Source: Sthenelais limicola
Lineage: Eukaryota; Annelida; Polychaeta; Phyllodocida; Sigalionidae
Length of the DNA stretch: 64,000 bases
NCBI GenBank assembly: GCA_942159475.1
Contig: OW804096.1
Location: 37,571,744-37,635,743 of the forward strand
Reading direction: 5' to 3'
Part shown: positions 20,161 to 34,200 of the stretch, one piece after another
Layout of the letters: each line of letters opens with the position of its first letter
Position numbering within the stretch: position 1 is the stretch's first letter
Position numbers and translations under genes: made by a program
The notes under the pieces: generated by a model
Seen by the model: only the letters and a program-made list of their open reading frames with translations
Told to the model about the DNA's origin: nothing
The model's database searches: none

Positions 20161-21340
20161 AATGCTGTTTTTCAGCAGGTATACTACATTGATTGCATAT
20201 AATTCTCACAGATTTGCAAATCAATGTGAATATAATTTTTGTATTTTGAATAAAGAACAAATTGATATCATGTTCTAATGCAGAAAAAATGTTTTAAACC
20301 TTGGCTTCACCTTTGACTTTTACTATTTTACATTTTGTTATGTTTGTGAACTGCAATTGTACATAATATGAAGATCTGACCCATATTTCCGAATGGATAA
20401 TAACACCCAATGACTAATTGGATGATGTTTTCATTATAATAAACAGTCTGTGTTGGCCTAGCAGACTTGGCTTTTGGCTCCATATAGACTATTAGAAAGG
20501 AAAATTCCATTCCATACTTGTGATAATTCTTTGTGAATCATGTTAACAGTTAAAAGTGTAGAACAGATGTATTAAACCAGATCTTATAGAAAGGAAGAGT
20601 ATAATATCTACCACATTAACTGCAATTGCATCTTTTTTGACACCACTTGTACATGTGCATATAGGTACTCAGGGGCTTACCAGTCAACTTTCTTGCCATG
20701 GAAGGGAATGGTACTTTAGATCCATATCATTGACACCTTCACAAAACTCATAGGTTTATACCCATGGAAGTCCTGGAAATTATTGCATTCCCTTTTTACA
20801 AAAACGAAAAATCATAAGATTCCTAACATCGAAAAAGCAAGAAAATCTTATTTTTGTCTAGTTTCCCCTACAAAGTAAGAACACAAATACAATTTTGAAA
20901 TTAGTTTTTCAATTTGCATGATATCGGAGAAGGTAATTGTTGACAGGTGCAAATTGTTGCCTTGTGTGATAGAGATATTATAATATCAATACCTTGTGAT
21001 ATTGTATAAGCTGGATCACATGCATAAACCAAGAGTCAAGCACCTTGATAATCAGATATGTAGCGCTCATAATTTGACAGTTTTTAGATTTTTTTTGTAG
21101 TTCCACTTGGCGAAAGACATATTGGGCTTTTTGAACCATGTTTAGTTGTCCTAGTTACTAGAAGTGGGTCAAGATCCTAGATGGCAACACGTATAGAGGC
21201 TAACATTTCATTATCTAGACCTTTTCACCTTGATTCTCCTCTGTTGTGTGAAAGATAGTAGTACATCTGCGTTTGACACTTCCCTGTTATTGAAACATCG
21301 TCATTGTGAACAAAAGGTGCAGTGGAACTTGCTGTTGTAA

Positions 21341-21432
21341 TCAAAGATTTATTGGACTTGTTTCGTCTGCTTAAGCACTCTATGGCATTGTGCTTACCCG
21401 GGCGAATGAAGTCCAATTTTCTCTCTTTGTAA
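21341..21432. mobile_element. MITE family D copy
   Basis: ATTTATTGGACTTGTTTCGT, then CTTAAGCACTCTATGGCA, TTGTGCTTACCCGGGCGAA and TGAAGTCCAATTTTC. The two arms pair around CTATGGCA as in the other family D copies. Confidence 0.6.
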
Positions 21433-22142
21433 TGGAGAGGTTTTACAGTAGAATAAGTATCATAATCCTTCATGGTCAAGCTGCACACCGATTACTGTAT
21501 GCCACTTTATTCAAAAGACAATCAATGGGACATACTTTAGGTACACTAGGCCCAATATGTGTTATAATAATGACATTATAAAGAAGACCCGAGGCACATG
21601 TAGTGGTTGAAATATTGCATCACCAGAACCATTATGGTCTAGTTGGATATCAGCGATGAATGGATCACCATGTACTCATTGACTCAACATTGGATGGACG
21701 TGCAGGGAAAGACAAACCTGGAGAAGAAGACACAAAATACATTATAGTTTATGTTTGGGACGATTTGTATATATATAGTTGCTGACTGAAACTGGCCAAA
21801 TTAGGACTTTCTGGAATGGCTGTATTTAAATTTCACTAAGCCCATCTTTTGGAGGGTTTGGGCTATAATTACCTGCTAAAGGCAGGCATTATAGAGCTAT
21901 AATGCCCTGAGAGAACTATACTTGCCTTAGGAGGACATTTTCCTCATCAATACATGTATGGTATTTACTCGTTGGAGATGTTTAAAATGGTTCCCAAACA
22001 GATTAATGACCTCAATATTGGGGTGACAGGAATATACTCGAAATACAACAAAAGTAAAAAAAAGTTTTGATTTCACTGCGAACAAACATGAGAGAATGGA
22101 ATCTTCACACACAAGTACAAATTTTACAAAGGGTAAACTTAC

Positions 22143-22296
22143 CCATTGTAAGGGTCCGAATCAGTGGGACAGTTGCCCTCCTGCAGACCTCCTCCAGAGC
22201 CTCTAGTAGTGGTGCTGAGGCCCTGCCCCAGGGTTCTTGTCCCCTTCCATCTCATGTACCAACTTGTATGTCTCTGACTCAAAGTGACTTCTCGGG
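22143..22296 (-). CDS. scaffold gene exon with stop or frame switch
   Basis: The acceptor TTGTTTCCCTCAG lies beyond 22296 and a consensus donor GTAAGT lies below 22143. In the frame set by the previous exons it reads SPRSHFESETYKLVHEMEG and then DKNPGAGPQHHY, ending at TAG 22205-22203. One other frame is open through the whole exon to the donor and looks protein-like only in its second half (STTTRGSGGGLQEGNCPTDS). The exon may be terminal in one isoform, or a one-base shift may separate the halves. A possible next acceptor (CTTCTTCTCCAG) opens an exon at 21717. Confidence 0.6.
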
Positions 22297-25200
22297 CTGA
22301 GGGAAACAAGTATAGATGTATGTACAACAATATAATCATACACCCTGCTGTAAGCAAGAATTAGACACAAATGTTTTGAACTCTGATGATGTGGGCCAGT
22401 AGTGATCAAGGACATCTTTCATACAAACCCATGTGGCCTGAGTCCCTTGATAAATGGAGGTTTCTAATTCTTTTAGAGTATCTGAGGTATTTTCAAAGAT
22501 ATACAACTGTCACTGTCATATGTGTGGTAAGGAACAATGATTTTCTTGCTCTAATCTATGTTAGTTTGCTCACTGCCACGATGACACAAGTTTATGCTCC
22601 CTAGAACAATGCACAAATGTAGAGTAGCATGACATAGACAGCATGGCAAGCTAGCTAAAGGCTGCTGAGATACCATGAGTGACTTCAGACAGCCCCACAT
22701 GGCATGTGCATCAGAGGACAAAGAGCGGCAAAAATGTTCTGAAGGAATTAGTGCTCCCTGCCAGTGTCAAGCCTCAAATGATATAGCATAGTGTCTTGAT
22801 CTATATGTTATATACTCCTCAGCTGGCAGTGACATTGGACACAAATCCCTTAAGCTAATGTATGGCCTTAGCAGTCAGATGTAGCCAGAAATACACATGT
22901 ATTCTATTAAAAGATTAATGACCAACTTTGTGGGGCTGCTGGTGCGCTGTTTAGTGTATAATCCCGAGGCAAAGCTCAGGGATTATGCAAAAACTGTGCA
23001 CCAAAGAGAGGTTGTTAATCCTTCTAATCTCAGCTTGAGGTGGTTATAGTCCCAAGACTGTTCAAGGCTGTGATTAAAGACGTATACACTTGTAAAAAAA
23101 CTCAACTATTACCATCGCAATTACATAAATAAAGAGCTGTAATGTAACTATTAATTATAGTACTCATAAACATATACAACTTGAAGCTGTGGAGATATTA
23201 TCTACTGAAATGGCTGTAAAAATACATGCAATGGAATTATTCAAAGTAGCTGAAAACAATAATTGTGTTTATAATTGATACAAATCCCAATATATTTAAA
23301 TGACCAACCTGCATTCTTAGCTTTTAAGCCAAACAAACTTTAAAGATTATTTGAGGTAGCTAGCTAGATTAGAAGATTGGGTTCTTCACCAGTGTGATAG
23401 TGTATTTTGAAAAATGTTCATAAGGCTGAAGAGATTTAACATTAATAGTTTAATAAATATTATACAAATAACGCATTTCTGACAAAACAGGAATTTCCAT
23501 GCATCGCCTCGTGGTACATAATACATCATTCAATTAACATAGTAAACAGAAACAAAATATGTTGACAGTAACAATAAATCACATACTGATTGATACTACA
23601 ATCAATATTAACTGAGAATTCTACTACTACTACTCTAGGTACTTGTGGGGATCTAGAAAAATTAAAATAACATATATAACATAATCCAATTTAAATGTAT
23701 AGGCATATATTCTCTCAAAATAAACAAGAATATTCACGTCGATAAACTCACCTTTGTTGCCATTGAACGAATTTGTCTGTGAAGGACCTGTTGTAAAAGA
23801 ACAATAACATCATTAAAATCTACAATTGAAGAGAGTAGTACTGCTGTTATTTTTATAATGATTATAATAAGGACCAGGGCGTCCGAAAATGTACAATTTG
23901 CCTCCACCACTCCTCTCAAATAACAAAAATGAGGTTCAAAATACACTTAAACATAACCTTTAATTAACATTATTAGCTAGCAATTGTACATTTTCAGAAT
24001 CTCTGACCCATATCAACCTCATCTTACTTGAATCGATCAGCTCCCCTTATTTTGCGAAGTTCAACAAACAGACAAACAAATCAAAAAGTTAGAATCTAGC
24101 TAGGAAGACAGCTTTACTACGCTTTCCACCATGGAAAATTGGGTTATTGAAGTTATTACTTTAATTTCGAGCATTAACAACTGGAAGTAGAATATTTGAT
24201 ACAAGGACCCCAGCATTATATATAACTCCGATGTTTAGAATTTGACCCGCATGTTTTTGCTAATTGGAATAGTAGGTCATAGGTCTATAGATCTTTCAAT
24301 AATAGCTCACTATAAATGTAATTCCTAGTAATGAAATTCATCAATTATAGAACTGATTATATCATTTCAGTCTAATACACCATTATATGATCTTGAATTA
24401 TGATTAGATTTAATATTGGTTAATACCCATTTTGGAAAATAATAATCTACATTTTCGCACTATATATGTAGAGACAAGAGGAAAGAATAAGGTCTAGTTA
24501 AAGGGACATGGACCAAACAGCAGGGTGGATGAAAGGGAGCAAAGGGTGGGAGGTGATTGTTTTAAAAACGACAAGGACTAGTTCAGCTCATACAGCTGTT
24601 CTTCCACTAGTGCCTGGGGTACGGGATGAAATCGCAGCCACACTAAGATTTGAACCCATGACATTCTCATGCCTCTGGTCCCAATACCAGTGCTTAGGCT
24701 TCACATCCACTGAGCCGATTATCTGAACCAGGAGCCGTCGGATGAGAAACAGAGGGCAGTCAGTCCAGTGGAAGGGGAAGGACTGTCAGCTGTCAGTTGT
24801 GTGTCTCCCACCAGGATTGGCTGATTCCAATCATACAGCCATTATTCCATCCGTCAGATGCGACTGCCTCCCGTAACAAAATCGTCTCAGTGGACAAGAG
24901 CCCTTAAACCCTGCCCACACACAGCCGATTCGCCCCCCCCCCCCCCCGATTTGGGTCTCCCGATGAATCCTAAGGTTTCATTTCCAGTCCTGGTTTATGT
25001 TATTTCAAAACTATAAACCAGGATTTGAAATGAAATCATAGGATTCATCGGGAGACCCAAATCGGAAGGTAATCGGGGGACAAATCAGCTGTGTGTGGGC
25101 AGGGTCTTGGACCACTCTGCCACCCCTGTATCCCTGGTGATGGGTTGTGTGATAATAAATAGCTGTTGAAGGAATAATGGATGAAGAGGATAGTAGCTAG

Positions 25201-28200
25201 GGAGAAGGAGGAGGCAGAGAGGAAGGGAGAAACAGCAGATAACATACATCCACACCAGGCGTACCACGACAAGGCATTTCACGACACAACTAACGGGATC
25301 TACTACTGTTTCACTAAAAGCTCTAAAGATTAGGCTAAGTCTGTTGCACTAAGTATAGTGTAACTCGCTTCATTAACGTTAACGGTGGCATGGGGTCAAA
25401 ATACTTTCCTTGGTAACTGTGCTATCCCTACATATCCCCTGCAAGAAAGGCATTCACATGGTAACAAGGCAACTAATTATTGATGTTATTATTTGTCAAA
25501 AGATGTTAATTCACTAAAATAGCCTAACCATTCATATTTTGTTTCATTTATCACTAAGTGAATCTATGGTAACTCGGTTCATATCACCCAAGGCTGTTCC
25601 ATGCTCCATAACTATATTTGATACTTTTCTGATTGGCGAACAGGCAGCAAGGAAAAATATCAAATTATATTCATGAAGGCTTTTAATTGAATTGTTTATT
25701 AAATCCTACAAAGGTCGCAACCACACATTAGCAATGTGGGTACTAGCGACAAAACCTCACTGAAATCTCTGTGTTTAGCAACATCTTACACGGGTGGCTT
25801 TAGCGATTCCAGAGGCGTTTGCACTGGTGAATTGAGCTAAACTGTCCACACAGTAGCGACTATGACGGCGAGTCACCTGTACACAAAACGCCTTTAGAAG
25901 GTGTTTCTACAGTGATTTTCAAAAGTGGACACCCATAACCATACCTGGCGTCAGTATATAGCAACTTATCCCTTACCCCAAGGGTGGGCGTTTCACCCTG
26001 CATTGTTTTACCTATGTCAATTCCCGGCTTTAGGGCAGAGCCCAAAACCAGCGCAGGTGAAATCGCCAATAAGTGGGTGCACCTTTGATAATAACATGGT
26101 CTTTTATTTGTAAAGACCCTAAACCAAGTCTCCTTTTGTTTGTTTCCCGTCTCCGAGAGAATATGACCATTTTCCCTCGGTTGTATTGCCATTATTCTTA
26201 TAATATAACTTGGCTTCAATTCAACATTTATAACAATAGCTAATCAATATGTATGTTTCTCCGGACCAGTTGAAAAAACCCACAAGAGGATATTAATTGT
26301 ACACCTAGTAAAAATGAAAGCTTTCAAAGGTGAAAAAATTAATAAATGATATGTGATCTGTTACGGAAAAATAAGTCATAATATATAAGTCACAAAAAAA
26401 TAATTTTGTGATATCGTCACATTTGAAAAGATGAGATGAGCCCGATTCCAATGAGAGGAAACATTAGGACAACCAATAAATCCTTCTTCTATATTTTAAG
26501 TTTGATATTTTGAAGAAAAAAACTTTCTGGGTGGACATTTACCAGTAAAGTAGAAATATTTAATACGCTGTACATTATCGTAACAATGTCTGTAAACTTT
26601 CCAAGCTCGTACCTTGGCACAGCAAAGAGGGTAACGTCTTTAACCAATGGAATTGTGTCATTTAGGTCATGTATGTGTCCATTACAGCAAGAACGGGACA
26701 TATGTGATTGTGAAAAGCTGAAGGCAACCTGAACGGGACCAGTATCTGATCACGTATGTAATAATGGTAATAATTAGAGAAAATAGAGTTTTTCCATGCA
26801 TTGTTCATGTATTGCATGGAATTACGCACCAACTTTAGACTGACTGCCATTCTGGCTCTTATCTCACATACCAGAGAGCTAACAACAGATAAGGGAATGC
26901 GGTCACTTGTTCCTCTTATCTGTCTGCTACCAGTTCAAGCAATTTCGCCACACAAACACTCTTTATTTAAGTTGCACATGCAAATAGTTTATTTAGGGCA
27001 AGAAATTACACTAAATAGTATTAGTTTACCTGAAAGGAAATGATGTCAAGGCTTAATATTCCACCCCAAGAGCAAACAATTTAAAAAAATGTATTATCTA
27101 TGTCATATGTAATAGGTAGAATATTTATCGAGGACTTTCACTTATTTAAATATAAAGTGAAAATCGTAGTCTTCTTTATCTATTATCTTTATTTATTATG
27201 TCTCCTGCTATGAGGAAATTATAAGTTTGGATTTGCTAGACATGCTAGTTACCACTCAGTATAAATACTTGGAACAACACATTGAATAATGAGGCTAGGA
27301 ACCACCCTACATGTAAATGTCATTCTAACTGTTGCAACCAGTCCTGCAACCAGTTGATGGCACTTAGTACATCTTACATGTTGTCGTTCATGACCTGAAC
27401 CTAACAATGACCCAAATCTCTAATTTAAATTTTCTCACATATATATGCATAACTTTTTTCAATTAAATTAATTTACAATGTTTTACCCTACAAATATCGG
27501 CTTAACGTAGAAATGATTGTCAGGATACAACAAAAACCATTCCTTGAATTAGAGAGTTTATGTTGTATATGTAAATAAAACAACCCGAGTAAAAATTCTT
27601 GATGCAACTGCAGTGACTAGGCATCAAGGGAGGGTACTCCCACCGTATCGACCAAGCGACACCCCTCTTCACTAGAGTACTAGCCTGGATGAAGTTGAGA
27701 TAAATACAGGTTAACTAACGAGTTGGTTGAAGGGTGTGAATATTGCAAGAATGAATGTGATTTTCTAAGGGACTGAAACCAACACATTAGTTTACTGCCT
27801 GCTTATATACTTCTAGAAATCTAAAATAAGACATTTTATAGTTGTATAGTTGAATTCTGGTAGTAAACCTGGTAGAAAACGCATGGTTACCATGACTACT
27901 TCTCAACAAACCACCAGTTGTTTAAGACTTACAATTAAACCACATGCGATAACCTGATGTCAGAGCCAATGCATATATATAAGAAGTACTGACCCAAATT
28001 TAGTTGAGTTTTTATATATTAATGGACATTTAATGATAAGAATTCCCAGTTAACTGTCTACACTCTGTTATATTTAGCTATTTTTCCTCCTTTCAAAGTA
28101 GGAAATGTGATAGAAAAGTTAAGACAAGCTAGATAGGGAACTGAACAGAGGTTGATTGCATCCTGAACTTACTGTCTGATTTTCCCCTGACTTCTTCAAG

Positions 28201-31200
28201 GTCATGGACATCAATAGATTAGTCCAGTGAGGAGCGACGGACCAAATGTCAACAAAAGCATTGTTTGATAATGTTTATACACAAAAGGTAATAGTAGCAG
28301 TTCGCTTAGAGGGGAGTATTCAACAAGGATTGAATATTCAATGTACAAGGGAGCTGTTGCTTGTTCATTCATTCTCTCTGTGGCTAGTTTCTACTTACGA
28401 GTCAAACAGTGCGAAGAGCCCAGGTCCTATAGCTGCCCCCGCCATCTCGTGGCTGCCGACAGGTGGCGGTCCAGGGACAGCGCCGAGTGGTGGTGGAGGA
28501 GTAAACGTCCTAGGTTCCTGCACTTGGTTGAAGGGTCTACCTACTGCCGCTGGTTGAAGAACTGGTAGCGAGCAAGGGAGGAGACAGAATGTTAGGATAC
28601 ATTGGTGTTGGATATGAGAATACATGTATGTAATGTAATATATATTAATCATTCTAGTGACTGTGTTCAATAGGGGATTTGTGATGTGTTGATGTGAGTC
28701 ACAAATCGCAAAATTGTTTTTTTTCAAAGCGTTTGTACCACATGATCTTCTTATTGGAATGTTCTGATTTTTAGAGGGTCTAATAATCATAGTCATATAA
28801 ATATGTTTAACAAATTTCGGGACATTGTATAAAATATATCCTTGCGATTTGAAGTCATTTGTATGGAGTATATTTAGATACTTTACTGGTAATTACTCAT
28901 CCAGAAACATTGCTAACTTCTTTATTCAAAAATAAAAATATTAAACTTAAAATATAGAAATACATATTAGGTGACCTAGTGTTTACTATCATTGGAATCG
29001 GCTTGATATCCTCTTTTAAAATATGGTAATATCTCAAAATCCATATTTTGCGACTTATGACTCATTTTCCTAAAACGGATCACATTTACATGTCTGCAAT
29101 CTTGAATCTTGAGTATGGGAGTTGCATGTCAGTGTAAAACTTATAGAGCTTATGTTGTGCAGCATGGAGTATTTAACCGGGATTTTATGTAACATGAAAC
29201 AAGACTACAAGAAAAAAACAAGACTTCTTTCTCAAATTTTAAATAAGGACTTCTTATGCAACAGACCCCTGTATTGCCTGAGCATGGCTGCGGTTTCGAT
29301 ACACTACTAGATTTACCTTTTTGAGTTATGAAAACTATGATCTTATAAGCTACAACTATTGCATGGTTGAGAAAGTGAACGTAAATTGTATTGAACTTTA
29401 TTTAATTTTGATAAAAAGTTTCAAACAAGGCTTCAGATGAAAAGGTATTACATATTGGTACAGAGTATGTTTGAAAAAATAAATGTTTAAACGAACACAC
29501 TTTCCTTAACAAATTGCACAGGAACATTATCTACAACATACCTTGTTGCGGTGTACCCAGTATTTGGACCCTACTTGACTCGTCGTCATAGCTCCCATCC
29601 GTATAATGGGCTTCTAACGCTCTAAACGATTTAGACTGCGTTGTGTCCTCCAAGGAGGCTGGGGTGCCTTTTATTGGATTGATATAGCCAGTGTGCGTTT
29701 GTGTATACACAGGAGAAGACCTGGGGGAAGAGCTTGACCCTGCCATGTTGTTCACATGGATCGGAGATGCTTGCCGGTAAGGTTGGGGGCTCATTGCACG
29801 AGGTTGATACTGGCTTGATGCATTTGGTCTCCGCATAAGGTAGTAATCATCAAAACTTCTTTGTTGTTGGTTCCTTACGGAATCTTCATACCTTGGTGGT
29901 AGCGAGTATGTTAGACCTGCATCTGAACCACGTGAAAGCTGCTGGGGGGAAGGGGTGCGCGCGCCGCCGCCAGGACTACTTCCGGACATGGTGTACCGGA
30001 AGTGTGTAGGTTGCCCTGGCTGACCGGAAGGAAGTGTGAATGCAAGGCGAGTGGGCGTGGTTTGGTCAGACTTCTTGTGGGTGATTGACACTGAGAACTG
30101 GCCAGGGTGGCCTGTGACAGGGAGGGAGGAAGATACTCCAGAAGTGGAACCAGCATAGGAAGTTGGTAGGTCAAGAGATGGGGAAGACGAGGATGGGTAA
30201 TGGTCTAACCTAGCAGCTGGCCTTTCTACCATCACAGGTACAGAAGACGTTGAGTATGAGAGCACGTCTGTAGCAGATGACATGGAGGATGAGGCTATAC
30301 TAGAGGAGGACTGGGGGAGAGAATACATATTTGCATCAAAATTATCTTGCAATTGAGGAGCTACAGGAGGATCAATATTCCTAGAGTCTTCTACTGATGC
30401 AAATTTAGGCCCTGTACTACTTCTATCTTTATCTTTATCCTTCCTTCGCCTCCTCCGAGATCTAGATTCTATTTCGATCACAGATTGTTCTGGGGGATCA
30501 GCAAAATGGACTCTTCTTTGGTTTCTAGGACTGGAACCACGTTCCTGGTAAGGACTACCACTATTCCTATAGCCTAAACTACTATAATTAGGCGAATGAG
30601 CAGGGGAGGATGCATCATAAAGTTTTTGATAATTGTTTGTAGCAAGTCCCTCTGTATTTCCAAGGTATCTATGTCCATATGAATCCAATGAAATATCAGC
30701 CGGTGGCATGTCAATGAAGATCTCCTTCTCCGGATCCTCCTCATCTTCTATTTCTTTTCTACGTTGTTTGATATATGAAATACCCAATTCTTGGGCAGTT
30801 GGTGGTTGAGCAATTTTTGGTTGCTGAGCTGCTATGGCTTCGAGCCTCCGATTCAGATCCTCTACCATTTCCTTAACTGCAGGCATGGGAATGTCGACCA
30901 ATTCAGGCCCACCAGTAGAAAAGTGAATGTCTTCAAGTCGTGGGGAATGATAGGCATTGTTGGACATGAGACGAAGGGCCTCCAGTTTGATGTCCGACAT
31001 TTCCTGGGAGAGCTGGGAAAGGTCGTAGGGTAAATTATGGGTTGATGGATGTGGATGTGGAGATGCTTTCTGGAGGTTGTCAGTTGTGGTTGTATTGGTT
31101 TCAGTTAGCTCGCGAAGCTGTTTTTGCAACAGTGAGAGAGGGAGCACAGTAAGGCCAGAGGGTGGGGATGAGGGGGTGACAGAGATGTGGGGTGAGGGAC

Positions 31201-34200
31201 CTTGGTTGGTGGACGTCTCAGACCCCGTCGGGTTGTCGTTTAAATGCGGTGGTGCGATACGTCTACCAACAAACGTCAGTGATGGAGACACTTTTGCCTC
31301 TTCCTTAAATCTGGCCTCTTCATCTCCACCTATATGACCATCATCATGTGCTACATATTGTGGTGGTAGTCTTCCATCCACCTCTCCTCCTCCTGCGAAC
31401 CCAGCTTCTAAGTCTCCATAGCTGATATCATTTCTTTTAGAGCCTGGAACATGGCTTGCTATGTGACTGTCCTCCTCCAACCGCTCATCATCACTCCAGC
31501 TTCCTCCTTCATGCGATGGCTTCCAGGGGTAGTTAACATGCTCATCAGCTGCCCCCTGGTCAATAGACACCCTGGAGTCTGGTTGTTCTAATGTGGTAAT
31601 TTCCCTAACTATTGTGGCTGATGTGGTAGAATACACTTCATGATGATTTGCCCTGATATCTCCCTCTAACATATACCCTTCACTAAGCTCCAAACCCTCA
31701 GGGTTGTGGACAAGTTCCCCTCCATCTGCACTATTACTACTACTAGTGACCTCCTCATACTCAGAGTAATCCCTCCTCCAGGCTTCCCCTCCTGCAGGTA
31801 CAGGTGACCGTGATGACCTTGCCCCGACAGTGCCCCAATTGTCATCTCCAGTGGACAAAAGCTTCTCTTCAGGAACCTTGGGTTGTGTGTAAGTATCCAT
31901 GTAGTCTGGAGTGTCTGCATCTAAACTCTCAGCACTTTCAGAGGAGGATTGCTCTGGAGAAGTTTCATCATCTCGTGTAATTGTGGCTGACTTGATGTCA
32001 GAGCGTTTAGCGCCCGGCCTGTGGCGTCTGTTGACCTGGAATTCTGCAGGATCTTTGACAAATGCCTCCACATGCGTTGTTATATCACTGGAAAGGTACC
32101 GTTGAAAAAAGTTGATATGATTGCTAAATTGTAATTCTAGTATTTAAAGCTGCACTCTCAGTTAACACATTGCAGTCCATATTATGCCAGTTTCAGTAGT
32201 AAGTGATAATGGATTATATTCCTAAGGTAAATGAAGTAGAGAGTGAGATTTACTCGAATATAATTTTATTAACAAGGCAACGCCTCAATTAGTCCATGGT
32301 GGACAGGGCGTTTTTTCATGTGAACTATTTAAATATTCTATTTGCCTTAAATGAATTTTAAAAAAACACCAGTGAAAAACTTTAAAAATTTTTGGAGGAT
32401 TTTGTCTGACTTTTGTCTGAATGTCCACATTAGTATTTTGGTGTCCTGCCAAGGTCCTTTCCTGCAGCAGTGACTTCACTTATTATCATTCGCTAGCTGC
32501 CCCTTTCTCTCAGTCAATTCGACTTCAAATTCTTGTATAAACATATAATAGCAGTAGAATATTGATGAATTGAGTCCTATAAGTCATAATATGAGTAAAT
32601 ATTGTATTAAACTTGCGTATGGTTATTCCTTTTGACTAAGATTTATATAATTCCAGCAGGCAATGCATGGAAGTATGGGAAGATAGTTAAATATGCATAT
32701 ATATATGGGTCAGATTTTCAGAAATTGTACAATTCACCTTTACCAATCCTCTCAAATAACCCACATTTAAGACAGAAATGAGCGTCCAGATGCAGTTTAA
32801 CATAACAGAACTGATACTTTAAATCAATGTGAAACCAAATATACTTAGATATACCCAGAATTTATCATTTTTTAGCAGAATTTAGCAGAAATTACTAAAT
32901 ACGTACAGCTGCCAATTGTACATTTTCTGAAAATCTGACCCATATGTCCTTAAGTGTAATAGATTATTATTTTCTCAATTTAAAGAACCTGCACAACTCT
33001 CCTTAATCCTTTGGAAGCTTGAATAACATCTGTTCAATTCAAACTGACCTTACAATCTCCTCTGTGGTGGAATTACTTGGAATGTTTTCACTGGTTTCAT
33101 GCTCTACAGGGATGATTTGCTGCGGACTTGGTTCGACATCTACTTCTGTTGGTTCCTCTATCGTGGGAGGTGGTACTTCATGGAGTGAATTTGCCTCCTG
33201 TGGAAAGAGATATAGTGGTAATGCACAAAGTTCCCACACAGGAGTAATGTATACTGGGACTCTAGCACCACTATTGCGTACTGCATGAAGTTTGCATACA
33301 AGAGTTAGGTGCATTGTGATTCAAGCTTAACAAAAAATGAGTTATAAGTCGAATAGATTGTGCGATACCATCATATTTTAGAAGGTGAGATTAAGGGGAT
33401 TCCAACGATGTTAACATTTAGGGAAAATGTTTGATTTTGTTGAGAAAAAAAGTTTGCAATTTTCTAGGTGGACAATTATGAATAAAGTAGCTAAACATAC
33501 TCCATAGGTTGACCTTAGAAACGCAAGAACACTGTCTTGTAATTTGCCACATGTATTCATACGACTTGAAGCGCTAGACACCTTCAAAATGATAACATTC
33601 CTAAAAGGGATCTTGTGAATATAACACTCCAATGCAGACACTGGAAATACTATATTCCATCCTTTTTTAAATAAATTCACCAGCATTGCTCATTGTTAAC
33701 AGTTGGTTAACAAATGCTCTCACTGCTTAGGTAAACTCTATGTGTAGTCATCACAGTTGCTTTATTATCTTTTATTATATGCGTATTCCATATGAAAGGC
33801 GCTATAAGTTGGGTGCTATAATAATATTCATATAGTATGCATACTATATGAACTACTTTGTCACCAAGTCGGCCACTTTTATGCACTTTTATGCACCAAG
33901 TGCACCACCTTTTAAGCACTCTGCCTACAGCATCGGGCTTATGTGGACGAATCTCGTCCAATAAACTTTCGATTATATATCATTATATCAAATATGTCAA
34001 TTATTGTAGCTAAAGTATACACTGGCAGACCTGGAACCTAACCAGAAATGTAGCACCTATGAGTCAGATTTTCAGAAAATGTACAATTGGCAGCTTTTCA
34101 CATTGAGTAATACTGCTAAATTAGGCTGCAAATTTGAGTATATTTGGCATTGCATTGATTCTAGCAATATGTCTGATTAAGTAAAACTGAGTTTTGAACC

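Noticed and set aside
15785..22140. LIM-domain exons expected downstream if the scaffold gene is a full PDZ-LIM gene
   Set aside because: No Cys/His pattern of a LIM finger was found on the - strand between 15785 and 22140.
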